The notes under the pieces were generated by a model. It was not told the DNA's origin, made no database searches, and was given only the letters and a program-made list of their open reading frames with translations. A stretch of DNA of 64,000 nt from Brevibacillus daliensis. Its GTDB lineage: Bacteria > Bacillota > Bacilli > Brevibacillales > Brevibacillaceae. The DNA lies in NCBI RefSeq assembly GCF_021245735.1, contig NZ_JAJISB010000003.1:1-64000 (forward strand). Reading direction: 5' to 3'. Below are positions 41,868 through 50,489 of the stretch, piece after piece (the stretch's first letter is position 1; every line of letters starts with the position of its first letter). A program made the position numbers and the translations under genes.

Positions 41868-43110
41868 TACGGTAAAAGCAAGGCTAACCCTACTCTTTAC
41901 AGGATCTTTATTGATTATTCTGGTCATGTTTATTATTGTATTATATATTTTTATTTCTGGAGACATTAAAAATAATGAAATAGCAGAATTAAACAGCTTT
42001 TATGAAAAGGAAGAACATGAGTTTCTTGAGATATTTTTTGAAGATAAACACAAATATTTGGAATATAAACCAGAAAAAAATATTTTCTACTATGTATTTG
42101 ATAGGAATCATAATTTGGTTTCCGGAGAAGAGACAGTTAAAAGCTTAGCTCAATATATCGAGAGGAATGATCTTCATAAGCAATCTTCAAAGTCTATGAA
42201 AGAAATAGAATGGGAGAATACTCATTTCCTTTTGGTCAATTATTCACTTCAGCATGATGGGAGAATCTTCGGAAGCGTCATGATTGGAATGGAAATTACA
42301 AATGACAAACATTTAATAGATAATATTATTTGGAATCTGCTATTTCTAACCTTATTGTTCAGTATATTATTTGCTTTGGCTGGGTATTTTTTTGCGGGGC
42401 AAGCAATGAAGCCGATCCAAAAATCCTTTCTCACACAGAGAAAGTTTGTTGCAGATGCCTCGCATGAATTAAGAACTCCTTTAAGTATTTTTTATAGCTC
42501 GATCGATGTGCTTGCAAGGGAAGAAAAAGAAAACTTAAGTTCTTTTGGACAGGAAGTTTTAGAAGATGTAAAAAACGAGGCAGAAATGATGAATTCTCTT
42601 CTTAATGATCTATTATTTTTGGCAAGAAATGATCAAGACAATTTGGAGTTGGAGCTAGAAGAACTAAATCTATCTTTACTTCTATATGATTTATTAAAAA
42701 GATTTTCGGGAATTGTTCCATTCGAATTAACTCTAACGTATGACATCCAAAATGATGTTGTTTTAAAAGGTGATCGTGTTCGGATACAGCAATTTATGTA
42801 TATTTTATTAGACAATGCCGTCCGTTATACAAAAGAAGGGACTGTAATTTGCAGGCTAAAGATGCTCAATCAAAAAATAGTTATCCAGATACAAGACACA
42901 GGTCTTGGAATTTCTCCAGAGGATTTACCTAATATTTTTGACAGGTTCTATCGCGGCGATCCTTCTAGAAATAAAGATGGCTCTGGACTTGGTCTATCCA
43001 TTGCTAAAACAATCGTCAATGCCCACGGAGGTGATATCCAGGTCAAAAGTGAAGTTGGTAAAGGAACTGAATTTTCCATAACATTTGCATCTAATATGCC
43101 GATCAACTAA
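41860..43110 (+). CDS. sensor histidine kinase
   Basis: A 416-residue membrane kinase. TM1 (about 9-33) and TM2 (about 157-179) enclose an extracellular sensor of about 120 residues. A short linker leads to the H-box DASHELRTPLS with H202, then N-box LDNAVRY, G1 DTGLGI, F-box and G2 GSGLGLSIA. It autophosphorylates and passes phosphate to the co-translated response regulator. The sensor domain gives no clue to the ligand; iron, copper, heme or redox stress would fit the neighbours. Confidence 0.93.
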   Translation: MFNTVKARLTLLFTGSLLIILVMFIIVLYIFISGDIKNNEIAELNSFYEKEEHEFLEIFFEDKHKYLEYKPEKNIFYYVFDRNHNLVSGEETVKSLAQYIERNDLHKQSSKSMKEIEWENTHFLLVNYSLQHDGRIFGSVMIGMEITNDKHLIDNIIWNLLFLTLLFSILFALAGYFFAGQAMKPIQKSFLTQRKFVADASHELRTPLSIFYSSIDVLAREEKENLSSFGQEVLEDVKNEAEMMNSLLNDLLFLARNDQDNLELELEELNLSLLLYDLLKRFSGIVPFELTLTYDIQNDVVLKGDRVRIQQFMYILLDNAVRYTKEGTVICRLKMLNQKIVIQIQDTGLGISPEDLPNIFDRFYRGDPSRNKDGSGLGLSIAKTIVNAHGGDIQVKSEVGKGTEFSITFASNMPIN

Positions 43111-43172
43111 AAGCGTCACGCGTCCTCTAAAACGAAAGGTTTTTTAAAAGACGTGGCGCTTCTCAGTTGACT
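43111..43172. terminator. imperfect hairpin between convergent operons
   Basis: AAGCGTCACGCGTC near 43112 pairs imperfectly with GACGTGGCGCTT ending near 43162, flanked by T-rich sequence; it can serve both directions. Confidence 0.5.
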
Positions 43173-43188
43173 CTCCTCTGTAACGGAG

Positions 43189-43755
43189 TTATGTGTTTGT
43201 TCTTGGACCTTTCTTATTTAGCGGATTACGTCTTCCTTCCAGATATCTGAATTGGATTAGTGTGATGACAAGTATAATGCTTGCGCCATACAGAAAGGAA
43301 GCCCACGGTTGTTCAGAGTCTGTACCAATCAAAATGCTATGCAGTACCATCAAAATCCACGCCGGAATGACGATGAGATGGACTTTCTTCCATAAGTCAC
43401 GACCTAATTTTTTTATGAAAAAATCTGATGTCGCAAATGTGATAACAAACAGATAAAGGGAGATCGTTCCAAGGGCAGAGAAGACAGTGGCATTTTCAGC
43501 TAAAAAAGGAATGAGTATTTCCTGGATTTTATAGGGAACATACTCATTTTTCCATAGCAGTATCACATGAAAAATGCTAGTCAAAAACCCTGCCCAGCCG
43601 CTTGTCTGGTGAAGCTCCAACATGAGGAGTTTTTTCTTTTGAAAAATCGCAAAGCGGCTTAACAAACCAGCCGATATCGAAAAGGTAAATAGGAAGAAGG
43701 CAAGAAAACCAGATAAACGGATGAAATTCCAGATGGAAAATAACTCAATGCTCAT
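43189..43755 (-). CDS. ferric-reductase-like transmembrane protein
   Basis: About 188 residues with five to six hydrophobic helices. His residues occur inside helices in the MLELHQTSGWAGF, SIFHVILLW, KKVHLIVIP and LMVLHSILI segments, spaced as for two b-type hemes in the ferric reductase/MsrQ-like domain. It lacks the FAD/NAD domain of full ferric reductases, so electrons must come from a partner, possibly the flavin made available by the adjacent ApbE. ATG 43755 begins right after the ApbE stop; GGGGGA precedes it. Last gene of the cluster. Confidence 0.85.
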   Translation of the reverse strand: MSIELFSIWNFIRLSGFLAFFLFTFSISAGLLSRFAIFQKKKLLMLELHQTSGWAGFLTSIFHVILLWKNEYVPYKIQEILIPFLAENATVFSALGTISLYLFVITFATSDFFIKKLGRDLWKKVHLIVIPAWILMVLHSILIGTDSEQPWASFLYGASIILVITLIQFRYLEGRRNPLNKKGPRTNT

Positions 43756-43756
43756 T

Positions 43757-44686
43757 TTAGACAGTCCCCCCAAGCTTCAAGTCACCATTGAATGTAACAA
43801 GAACATAACTAAATTGCTCATGAACTTTCTTTAATACAGATTTTGTACATGTGGGATCATCCATTAAGCAAATTTTTGCGCCAATTTCTGCATCTAGACA
43901 ATGTTCGGTTACAACGGATGCTTGAACAATCGGTGAATAGACAGGCATCCCAGTTCTTCCATCTAAAATGTGATGTTTTTTCGTGTCTCCCATCCTCCAG
44001 CTTCTATAAATAATATTAGAGGTGGCGATGCCCCCGTTTTGAATGCAAAAATGTCCTACTTCTTGGTCTTCGTGGTAAGGGTGCATGACTCCAATATTCC
44101 AGGTTTTTTCCCCATTTGACCATACCGCTATATCGCCACCCCCGTCGACAATACCATATCTACTATGAGCATGCTTCTTTAACCACTTGGAAACAGCTTC
44201 AACGGCATAGCCCTTTGCAATCCCACCAAGATCTATTCTTTGGCTTGTTTTCTTTGTTATTTGACTGCCTTCATGAAAAAGTAACGGTTGAAACTCCTTT
44301 TCATAATTTGTTGATTTCTCTTCGTTAGTGGATGTTTCGAAGGGAAAGGATTGTTTATATCCATACTCCTCTAGTTGAGTGAGCATATATGGTGAAAACC
44401 GACCTTCTGTTTTTATACGGTATTCCTCTGCCTTTTTTAATAGATCATAAAGAGTAGGGGAGACGTATATAAGTGAATCCCTTTTTGTCTCGTTAAATCT
44501 ACATAATTCATTATTGTTTTGAAACCTTGAAAATGCATATTCCATATATTTGAGCCATGAGATGATAGGTGATTTCCAATCAGCAATGCTACTATTTGAA
44601 ATGGAGATAAAAAACGTAGTATTCATCGTATTAAATTCTAAAGTCTCCATCTTATCATTATTAGCTTCTTCTTGAAGATCGATCAT
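43757..44686 (-). CDS. apbE: FAD:protein FMN transferase (ApbE family)
   Basis: About 309 residues. ApbE enzymes cut FAD and attach FMN to a Thr/Ser of extracytoplasmic redox proteins using Mg. Family motifs are DLGGIAKGYAVE, YGIVDGGGDIA, GGIATSNIIYRSW and HHILDGRTGMP, followed by the DAEIGAK metal region. No signal peptide or lipobox is seen, unlike most Gram-positive homologues. I use ATG 44686 behind AAAGGA; it overlaps the upstream 80-residue gene. No obvious FMN-binding substrate protein with a flavinylation motif is encoded in the cluster. Confidence 0.9.
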   Translation of the reverse strand: MIDLQEEANNDKMETLEFNTMNTTFFISISNSSIADWKSPIISWLKYMEYAFSRFQNNNELCRFNETKRDSLIYVSPTLYDLLKKAEEYRIKTEGRFSPYMLTQLEEYGYKQSFPFETSTNEEKSTNYEKEFQPLLFHEGSQITKKTSQRIDLGGIAKGYAVEAVSKWLKKHAHSRYGIVDGGGDIAVWSNGEKTWNIGVMHPYHEDQEVGHFCIQNGGIATSNIIYRSWRMGDTKKHHILDGRTGMPVYSPIVQASVVTEHCLDAEIGAKICLMDDPTCTKSVLKKVHEQFSYVLVTFNGDLKLGGTV

Positions 44687-44903
44687 TCTTAGAATTCCTT
44701 TCATCATTCATTACTTGAACAGAAAAATCACTCCAATCAAGCTTTACTAGCTCTTTTTCCCGATCACTCATTGAGTCGTTAATTTCAACTGCCAGTGGAT
44801 TTTTGACAGTAGATTCATTTTCAGTTAATTGACCTAGAATAAATGCCGAGAAAGCTGCTCCCGTAATTCCAACTATCCATTTTGCTTTTGTATTTTCTTT
44901 CAT
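44661..44903 (-). CDS. small single-span membrane protein
   Basis: 80 residues: a charged start (MKENTKAK), one hydrophobic helix (WIVGITGAAFSAFILGQL, about 9-26) and an acidic/charged tail. It lies 14 bases after the CuAO_N-like gene and overlaps apbE, so it belongs to the same operon. It could be a docking subunit or the FMN acceptor, but the family is unknown to me and no canonical flavinylation motif is present. Confidence 0.7.
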   Translation of the reverse strand: MKENTKAKWIVGITGAAFSAFILGQLTENESTVKNPLAVEINDSMSDREKELVKLDWSDFSVQVMNDERNSKNDRSSRRS

Positions 44904-44917
44904 TTATTTCACCTCAT

Positions 44918-45592
44918 CTATAATATTTCCTGGAAGATAATGGTCTCTTTTTCTGCATTCCAGCTGACTCTATAACCGAAAGCATTTGCGATCACTGAAA
45001 TGGGCAAATAGACAGATTCTTCATAAAAGAAAGCCGATGTAGGCATTGGTGTTTTGACCATATTTTCATAAGCTGCATTGGATCTGGCACGGACAATGAG
45101 TTCTTTTTTGTCCTTTGAAACTTCAAGAATCTTGCTTTGTTGATAATATGTTGACTCTGCATTAAGAAACATTGCTATTTTTTCACCCTTAACGAGCAAT
45201 TGTCCGTTTTGTGGAATTATGTAAAACATTTCGCTTCTGTTATTTAGTTCAATTATTACTTCCCTTGTATCCTGAATGGGTAGATTCTCATGTAAAGAAA
45301 TGCTTGGCTCCCTTGTCCATATGTTCCAAAATGAATTTTTGACTAGATTACTTTCATATAGAGACCTGGTTCCATTTTTATATGTTTCATTATCATTTTT
45401 CCAATCATCATCGTCGTGATCGTCATCATCCCAATCAAAAAAATTCTGTTCATCTTTCTTGTGCTTTTCATATTTTTCACTCTTTTTGTGATCATCACCA
45501 TGATCGTCATCTGCTTTCACAATATTTGTTGCTTGAAAAATTAATAAGAGAATGAACACAAACAAGGTCCACCTCACAATGATTGATTTCAT
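44918..45592 (-). CDS. secreted copper-amine-oxidase N-terminal-domain-like protein with Asp/His-rich segment
   Basis: 224 residues. A signal peptide (about 1-27, ending IVKA-DDD) is followed by an exceptional stretch rich in Asp, His and Lys (about 28-68, including DWDDDDHDDDDW) that should bind metal cations. The C-terminal 110 residues resemble the CuAO_N1/stalk domain found in many Firmicute surface proteins (VYLPISVIANAFGYRVSWN). First gene of the redox cluster, with a perfect AAGGAGGTAATG site. It may deliver iron or copper to the membrane reductase. Confidence 0.8.
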   Translation of the reverse strand: MKSIIVRWTLFVFILLLIFQATNIVKADDDHGDDHKKSEKYEKHKKDEQNFFDWDDDDHDDDDWKNDNETYKNGTRSLYESNLVKNSFWNIWTREPSISLHENLPIQDTREVIIELNNRSEMFYIIPQNGQLLVKGEKIAMFLNAESTYYQQSKILEVSKDKKELIVRARSNAAYENMVKTPMPTSAFFYEESVYLPISVIANAFGYRVSWNAEKETIIFQEIL

Positions 45593-45777
45593 TTCATTAC
45601 CTCCTTGGGAAACACTTTAATCACCCTTTCTGAAAAAAGAATGAAAGGATCAAACAATATTGAGGTCGATTTGAACATCGGAAGCATGTAAGCTAACGAA
45701 AGGATTCAAGGAAGTGGAGCTGGTGAGTGGTGAATTATTAGGTGTTCGTGAAGTCTGTTTCAGTGGTGGCTTGATTT

Positions 45778-45814
45778 GGTAAAATAACGAGGTAACAGAA
45801 TGATACAAATAAAA
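45778..45814 (+). repeat. 37-bp direct repeat copy 2 (right of the TCS/redox cluster)
   Basis: 34 of 37 positions match 40778-40814, exactly 5000 bases away in the same orientation. This copy continues into a complete hairpin. Confidence 0.7.
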
Positions 45815-45857
45815 CAGACGCTAGATTGATTCTACGTCTGTTTTATTTGTATCAAAT
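45802..45857. terminator. perfect 19-bp hairpin
   Basis: GATACAAATAAAACAGACG (45802-45820) pairs without mismatch with 45835-45853. It lies just beyond the stop of the zinc-ribbon gene and can terminate it. Confidence 0.75.
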
Positions 45858-45905
45858 TTTTGAAGAGTTATAGAAGAGGGGAAAGTCCATTTCAACTAAG
45901 AAAAA

Positions 45906-46682
45906 TTATTCAGGTGTAGCAATTGCGATATAGATATCGACGACAACGTTGGCAGGGTCCATGCACCGTTCGTCATATCGTTCAAAATCACCTGTGAATG
46001 TCCGAGACACTCCATTTTTCATGGACCATTTCCATATATCTTGCCATGTTTCAATTACCACTTCAGAGAGAGGCCCGCGTCTGGTAGTAAAAACGGCATA
46101 GGTGGCCTTGGGGAGTGTAACCACGTCCAGGCCTTCTGGGACGCCCTGAGTAGAGCTGACTCTTTTTCCGGCCATTATTGAGTATTCTCCCAATGCTCCG
46201 TTCTCATAATTATAGTAAACACCATAAGCTACTGCGGACTCATCTGTTAGTACCTGATCTAATTGCTTGGCAGCATACTGCTCCCATAGATTACCGATAA
46301 CCCCTTCGCCAGACATTTCACATGCATTCGTCGTACGTGCTGAGATCCCGGCTATCACGATTGGATCAAGATGTTCAATTCGGGGTTCAGGGACTGAATC
46401 AACACTCGTTGCCCCTTGGTTTTCCCAACGCTTTAAGTTGGGTAGTACACGTAAAAGCATAGCTCGTGCTTGTTCATCGTCCATATTTTCCTGAATCATA
46501 TGAGGGACACAGATTTCAATCATTTGTTCCATTGTGCAGTCGGGATAGGTAAATGCGCCATCTTTATAGCAATAGATACAGTAATCCTTTGATTTGCTTT
46601 GATCTTTTTCAGTCCCCAGAACAGCTTCTCCTAGCGGCATACTACAACTTTGACAAAAAGTAGGTAACGTCATGTTTATCAC
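45906..46682 (-). CDS. zinc-ribbon plus GyrI-like effector-binding protein
   Basis: 258 residues. The N-terminal FCQSCSMPLG and CIYCY give a putative zinc ribbon (about 1-60), followed by an acidic helical part. The C-terminal half (about 105-258) has the GyrI/AraC effector-binding fold, with LPKATYAVFTTRRG in the centre and DIYIAIATP at the end. Such proteins bind small hydrophobic molecules and may act as sensors or hydrolases. It follows the WYL regulator by 57 bases and is probably its co-transcribed partner. Confidence 0.8.
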   Translation of the reverse strand: MINMTLPTFCQSCSMPLGEAVLGTEKDQSKSKDYCIYCYKDGAFTYPDCTMEQMIEICVPHMIQENMDDEQARAMLLRVLPNLKRWENQGATSVDSVPEPRIEHLDPIVIAGISARTTNACEMSGEGVIGNLWEQYAAKQLDQVLTDESAVAYGVYYNYENGALGEYSIMAGKRVSSTQGVPEGLDVVTLPKATYAVFTTRRGPLSEVVIETWQDIWKWSMKNGVSRTFTGDFERYDERCMDPANVVVDIYIAIATPE

Positions 46683-46739
46683 TCCTTCTCTTGAATAACA
46701 CCAGTATAACCGGCAAAACCTGACAACTTTCTGTCAGGT

Positions 46740-47690
46740 TTACTTATTTTGTTCATATTTTTTTACGATCTCTGCTGATAATTCTATAATACGCTTCCGT
46801 ACATGAATAGGTTCTATCACTTCCAGTAACGGACCAAAGCTAAGAATAAACCCATAAAGCCAATCATCCTCAGGAAACGAGGCATAGACAAGTGAATAGC
46901 CGTCCTGATCAGGTTGTACCTCCTCAACCCCAAAATATTCCTCAGCGAGATGTCTCGCATTTGGGTCAAAACGTAGAACTAGTGAGATTACCGAGGAAGA
47001 CTGGCGCCAGGATTGGTTCCAGGGAAGCTCTTTTGTAGAGATCGATTTCCGGGTAAATGGATCATTCAGATATTGCAGATCTTTCATTCGGTACACCTTG
47101 AAAAAACGGAATTCTTGTTTGTTACAACAATAAGCATACAAATACCAGGAAGGTCCTTTTCGTACTAGTGTATATGGTTCCACAAGGCGATCATTAACTT
47201 CTCCTTTGGCATTTCGATAGATGAAGCTTATTCGTGTACTGCTATCAATCGCTTGTTTTAGGTGTTCGAGCATTTCCTCCAGCTTGGAATGCTGTCCCCA
47301 CTGAGAGAAATCATAGATTACTTGCTGCGATAGAGACTGGAACTGCTCAGATTGTGTTTTTGGTATAATCGTATTAATTTTCTCTACTAAAGCCTGATTC
47401 GCGTTTTGGGGATGCTGATGAATGGTGGCAATACTTTGTAGAGCGGTTACAATCGTAATCAATTCCTTGTTGGTCAAAAGTTGACGGTCCAATCGGTATC
47501 CATCTGCGAGGCCGATTCCACCATTAATACCCTGATAAGTAACAACAGGAATACCTGCCTGACTAATAGTTTCGATGTCTCGATATATCGTACGAATGGA
47601 TACTTCAAAACGTTCAGCCAAATCTTTGGCCTGAACCAGATTGCGATTCAATAACAAGATGATGATACCAAGAAGGCGTTCTATTTTCAT
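46740..47690 (-). CDS. YafY-type HTH/WYL-domain transcriptional regulator
   Basis: About 316 residues. An N-terminal HTH_11 winged helix (KIERLLGIIILLLNRNLVQAKDLAERFEVSIRTIYRDIE) is followed by a GI-rich wing and a WYL domain with SWYLYAYC, then a C-terminal WCX part. WYL domains bind nucleotides or nucleic acid, and this class usually represses or activates an adjacent gene. I set the start at ATG 47690 because family members begin MKIERL; the frame stays open to 47750. Confidence 0.9.
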   Translation of the reverse strand: MKIERLLGIIILLLNRNLVQAKDLAERFEVSIRTIYRDIETISQAGIPVVTYQGINGGIGLADGYRLDRQLLTNKELITIVTALQSIATIHQHPQNANQALVEKINTIIPKTQSEQFQSLSQQVIYDFSQWGQHSKLEEMLEHLKQAIDSSTRISFIYRNAKGEVNDRLVEPYTLVRKGPSWYLYAYCCNKQEFRFFKVYRMKDLQYLNDPFTRKSISTKELPWNQSWRQSSSVISLVLRFDPNARHLAEEYFGVEEVQPDQDGYSLVYASFPEDDWLYGFILSFGPLLEVIEPIHVRKRIIELSAEIVKKYEQNK

Positions 47691-47903
47691 AAGATTATTT
47701 ATACTCCGTTCTTTGGGAATGGAAGATATAATTCGGTAATAAGGGGGCACTTTCCTGTAGAATAGTTGTATGATATTTTATGTGTAAACACGAAGGACGA
47801 GAAACATGTGGTTCGAGTAGGGTAGGTATTACAAGTTTGGAAGACTTTTTCTTACAGCAGCCAAAAAAATATTTTTCCCGTATAGAGGAGGTGAAGCTAC
47901 GCG

Positions 47904-49214
47904 ATGAAAATTGGTGTCATAGGTTCAAAGTTTTTTCTGGACTCAGTCTCTGTGCACTTTTCTCAGTTTCCAGAAGCAGAGTTTATTTGCTTTCAATATG
48001 AGATGCCTGAAGAAAGCCGTCTTTTGATAGATGAAGCATGCAGACAAACCAATCTGGTACTCTTTTCAGGATCAATCCCATACTATTATGGATACACACA
48101 AGTAGAAAAACATAAGAAAGAAGCCCTATACATCCCGTTTGATGAATTAACCATGGCACTTTCGCTATTATCTATTTCTAATAAGGAACGGGTTCCATTA
48201 AACAAAATATCTGTAGATTTACCCGATCGGAATCGCTTATCAAAGGTTCTGAATGAATCAGAAATTGATGAGGGACCTCTATATGTGAAGGATTATCCGT
48301 GGGTATATAGTAGAGAGAATGAGACGAATGAAATACATATCGTAGAATTTATCCATTTTCACCACAAGCTATATCAGGAAGGTAAGATCCTATTTGCGTT
48401 GACGAGTATTCATGCTGTCTATGAAGAGCTTCAGAAACTCTCCATTCCATCCAGGTTTATGGTAGAGTCAAAACACACTTTACTCGAGAGTCTTGCAAAG
48501 GCTACATCCTTGTTAAAACTAAAGAAAACGGAAGAATCACAGATTGCGATTATCTCGATTCAAGGATGCCAGCAATCCCTGAAGGAAAACGAGCACTTTT
48601 TGACTACATTGCAGAAAGTAAGTAAAAGCCTGCATGCCAGAGTCTCATTAGAATATCAGGACCCTCATTTGATTTATACGACCCGTGGAGCATTACAAGC
48701 CTTTGGATACGATTATTTTCGTACCATAATAAATCAGTATGAAAAAGAATTTAACACGCTGTTTCAAATTGGTATCGGTTATGGATATACGATCCAGGAG
48801 GCAGAAAATCATGCGGCTCAAGCCTTGTTTTTTACGGAGAAATTTCTGAAGAATAAAACGATTACTTGCCTGGTAGATGAGGATCAAAAATTGTTTGGAC
48901 CATTACTTGAGAAAAAAAGCTATGTTGAACTGAAAAACGAAGATCCAGCTATCCAAAAACTAGCTAATGAACTGAAAATGAGTGCGAAAAATCTAAAAAT
49001 TATTCAGCGATTTATTACAGTAAACAATTTTGGTACATTTTCAGCCGCGGAGTTGCAAGCCTATATGAATGTCACTCGCCGAACTGCTGAAAGATTCATT
49101 AAACGACTGAAAGAAGTAGGATTTCTTTTGCAAGTAGGGGAAGAACATCCATACGAACAGGGAAGACCTCGAAATATATACGTGGCAACCGAAAAACTGA
49201 AATCAGTTACCTAA
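47904..49214 (+). CDS. transcriptional regulator with degenerate GGDEF-like and wHTH domains
   Basis: 436 residues. The central part (about 210-330) contains IGIGYGYTIQEAENHAAQAL, the end of a GGDEF-like fold without the GGDEF signature, so nucleotide cyclase activity is unlikely. The C-terminus (about 375-430) is a winged helix (MNVTRRTAERFIKRLKEVGFL) for DNA binding. The N-terminal 150 residues look like an effector-sensing domain. GAGGTG precedes ATG 47904. It lies directly before the dipeptide epimerase/YfcC genes on the same strand and is their probable regulator. Confidence 0.75.
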   Translation: MKIGVIGSKFFLDSVSVHFSQFPEAEFICFQYEMPEESRLLIDEACRQTNLVLFSGSIPYYYGYTQVEKHKKEALYIPFDELTMALSLLSISNKERVPLNKISVDLPDRNRLSKVLNESEIDEGPLYVKDYPWVYSRENETNEIHIVEFIHFHHKLYQEGKILFALTSIHAVYEELQKLSIPSRFMVESKHTLLESLAKATSLLKLKKTEESQIAIISIQGCQQSLKENEHFLTTLQKVSKSLHARVSLEYQDPHLIYTTRGALQAFGYDYFRTIINQYEKEFNTLFQIGIGYGYTIQEAENHAAQALFFTEKFLKNKTITCLVDEDQKLFGPLLEKKSYVELKNEDPAIQKLANELKMSAKNLKIIQRFITVNNFGTFSAAELQAYMNVTRRTAERFIKRLKEVGFLLQVGEEHPYEQGRPRNIYVATEKLKSVT

Positions 49215-49263
49215 ATAAAAATCTTTCATTGAAGCCGTGAAGCTTTCCATGAAAGATTTTTAT
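49215..49263 (+). terminator. 15-bp perfect terminator
   Basis: ATAAAAATCTTTCAT (49215-49229) pairs with 49249-49263, separating the regulator from the metabolic genes. Confidence 0.75.
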
Positions 49264-49362
49264 TTGTATAAAGATAAAATATTCTGACTTTACAAAAAAA
49301 TAATAGTATTATATATTGTTTTAAACGACAAATAGCGACAATTAGTATAGGGGGGCTCCAGA

Positions 49363-50469
49363 TTGAAAATTATTCAATGCGAGATTTATGCCATTCATTT
49401 ACCTTTAAAAGAGCCATTTGTTATTGCCTACGAAACATACAAGAATATGCCGTCTATCATTGTGAAATTGACAGCGGACAATGGACTCGTAGGATATGGA
49501 GAAGCAGTCCCAGATGAGCATGTAACGGGAGAAACCATTTATGCAACCTTCGAGGTCTTAAAACATGTTCTGCTTCCTGCTGTAAAAAATCAAAATCCGT
49601 TTCAGTTAGAAAAAATTCACCATATTATGAATTCGTCGATAGCGGGAAATTCTTCAGCTAAAGCAGCCATTGATATTGCATGCTATGACCTGATAGGAAA
49701 ATACACCAAATTGCCGATTTATGAATTACTAGGCGGAAAGTATCATGATTCGCTTACCTACGCAAAAGTTCTAAGTATTGATGAGCCTAGGGCGATGGCA
49801 GAAAAAGCACAGGAAGCCATCCAAAAAGGATACAGTTCCCTAAAACTGAAGGTGGGCTGGGATATTGATGCAGATGTGGAGCGTATTGCAGCCGTTCGGA
49901 AAAAAGTGGGGGATAAGGTGCCTGTTCGGGTAGATGTGAATCAGGGATGGGGAACCTACTCGAATGCACTACCTGCTGTGAAAGCGTTAGAGCCTTACAA
50001 ACTAGCCTGGCTAGAACAGCCGATCAAAATGGGTGATATTGACGGTTTAGCCGAGTTAAAAGAGAAGACAACCATCCCAATTATGGCTGATGAAAGCATC
50101 CATCACCAAGAGCACTTGCTGGAGATCATAAAGAAGAAAGCCGCCGATAAAATCAATATTAAATTGATGAAGTGCGGTGGTATTTATCCAGCTATCCACT
50201 TGGCAAAGACAGCCGAGAGTGCTGGGATAAGCTGTCAAATCGGGTCCATGGTAGAATCCTCAATCGGATCAGCTGCAGGCTATCATACTGCCATCTCACG
50301 AAAAAATATCTCCAGTACGGAGTTGACGGGACCTCTCCTATTTAGTCAGGACATTGGTAATTTGAAATATGATATTCCTTTTGTGCACCTTACAACTGAA
50401 CCGGGTCTTGGGATTGTGGTTGATGAAGAGTCTTTGCAACAGCTAACAATTAAAAAAGAGCACATCTAA
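49363..50469 (+). CDS. dipeptide (L-Ala-D/L-Glu type) epimerase
   Basis: A 368-residue enolase-superfamily enzyme of the muconate-lactonising subgroup. Acid/base lysines K161 and K163 (KLKVG), metal ligands D191, E218 (EQP) and D243 (DES), and the opposite base K267 in NIKLMKCGG align with B. subtilis AEE. It epimerises the alpha carbon of Ala-Glu-like dipeptides, probably from murein peptides. TTG start after a run of G. A YfcC-type transporter follows after 20 bases. Confidence 0.88.
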   Translation: MKIIQCEIYAIHLPLKEPFVIAYETYKNMPSIIVKLTADNGLVGYGEAVPDEHVTGETIYATFEVLKHVLLPAVKNQNPFQLEKIHHIMNSSIAGNSSAKAAIDIACYDLIGKYTKLPIYELLGGKYHDSLTYAKVLSIDEPRAMAEKAQEAIQKGYSSLKLKVGWDIDADVERIAAVRKKVGDKVPVRVDVNQGWGTYSNALPAVKALEPYKLAWLEQPIKMGDIDGLAELKEKTTIPIMADESIHHQEHLLEIIKKKAADKINIKLMKCGGIYPAIHLAKTAESAGISCQIGSMVESSIGSAAGYHTAISRKNISSTELTGPLLFSQDIGNLKYDIPFVHLTTEPGLGIVVDEESLQQLTIKKEHI

Positions 50470-50489
50470 CATTGTGATGAGGTGGACGG

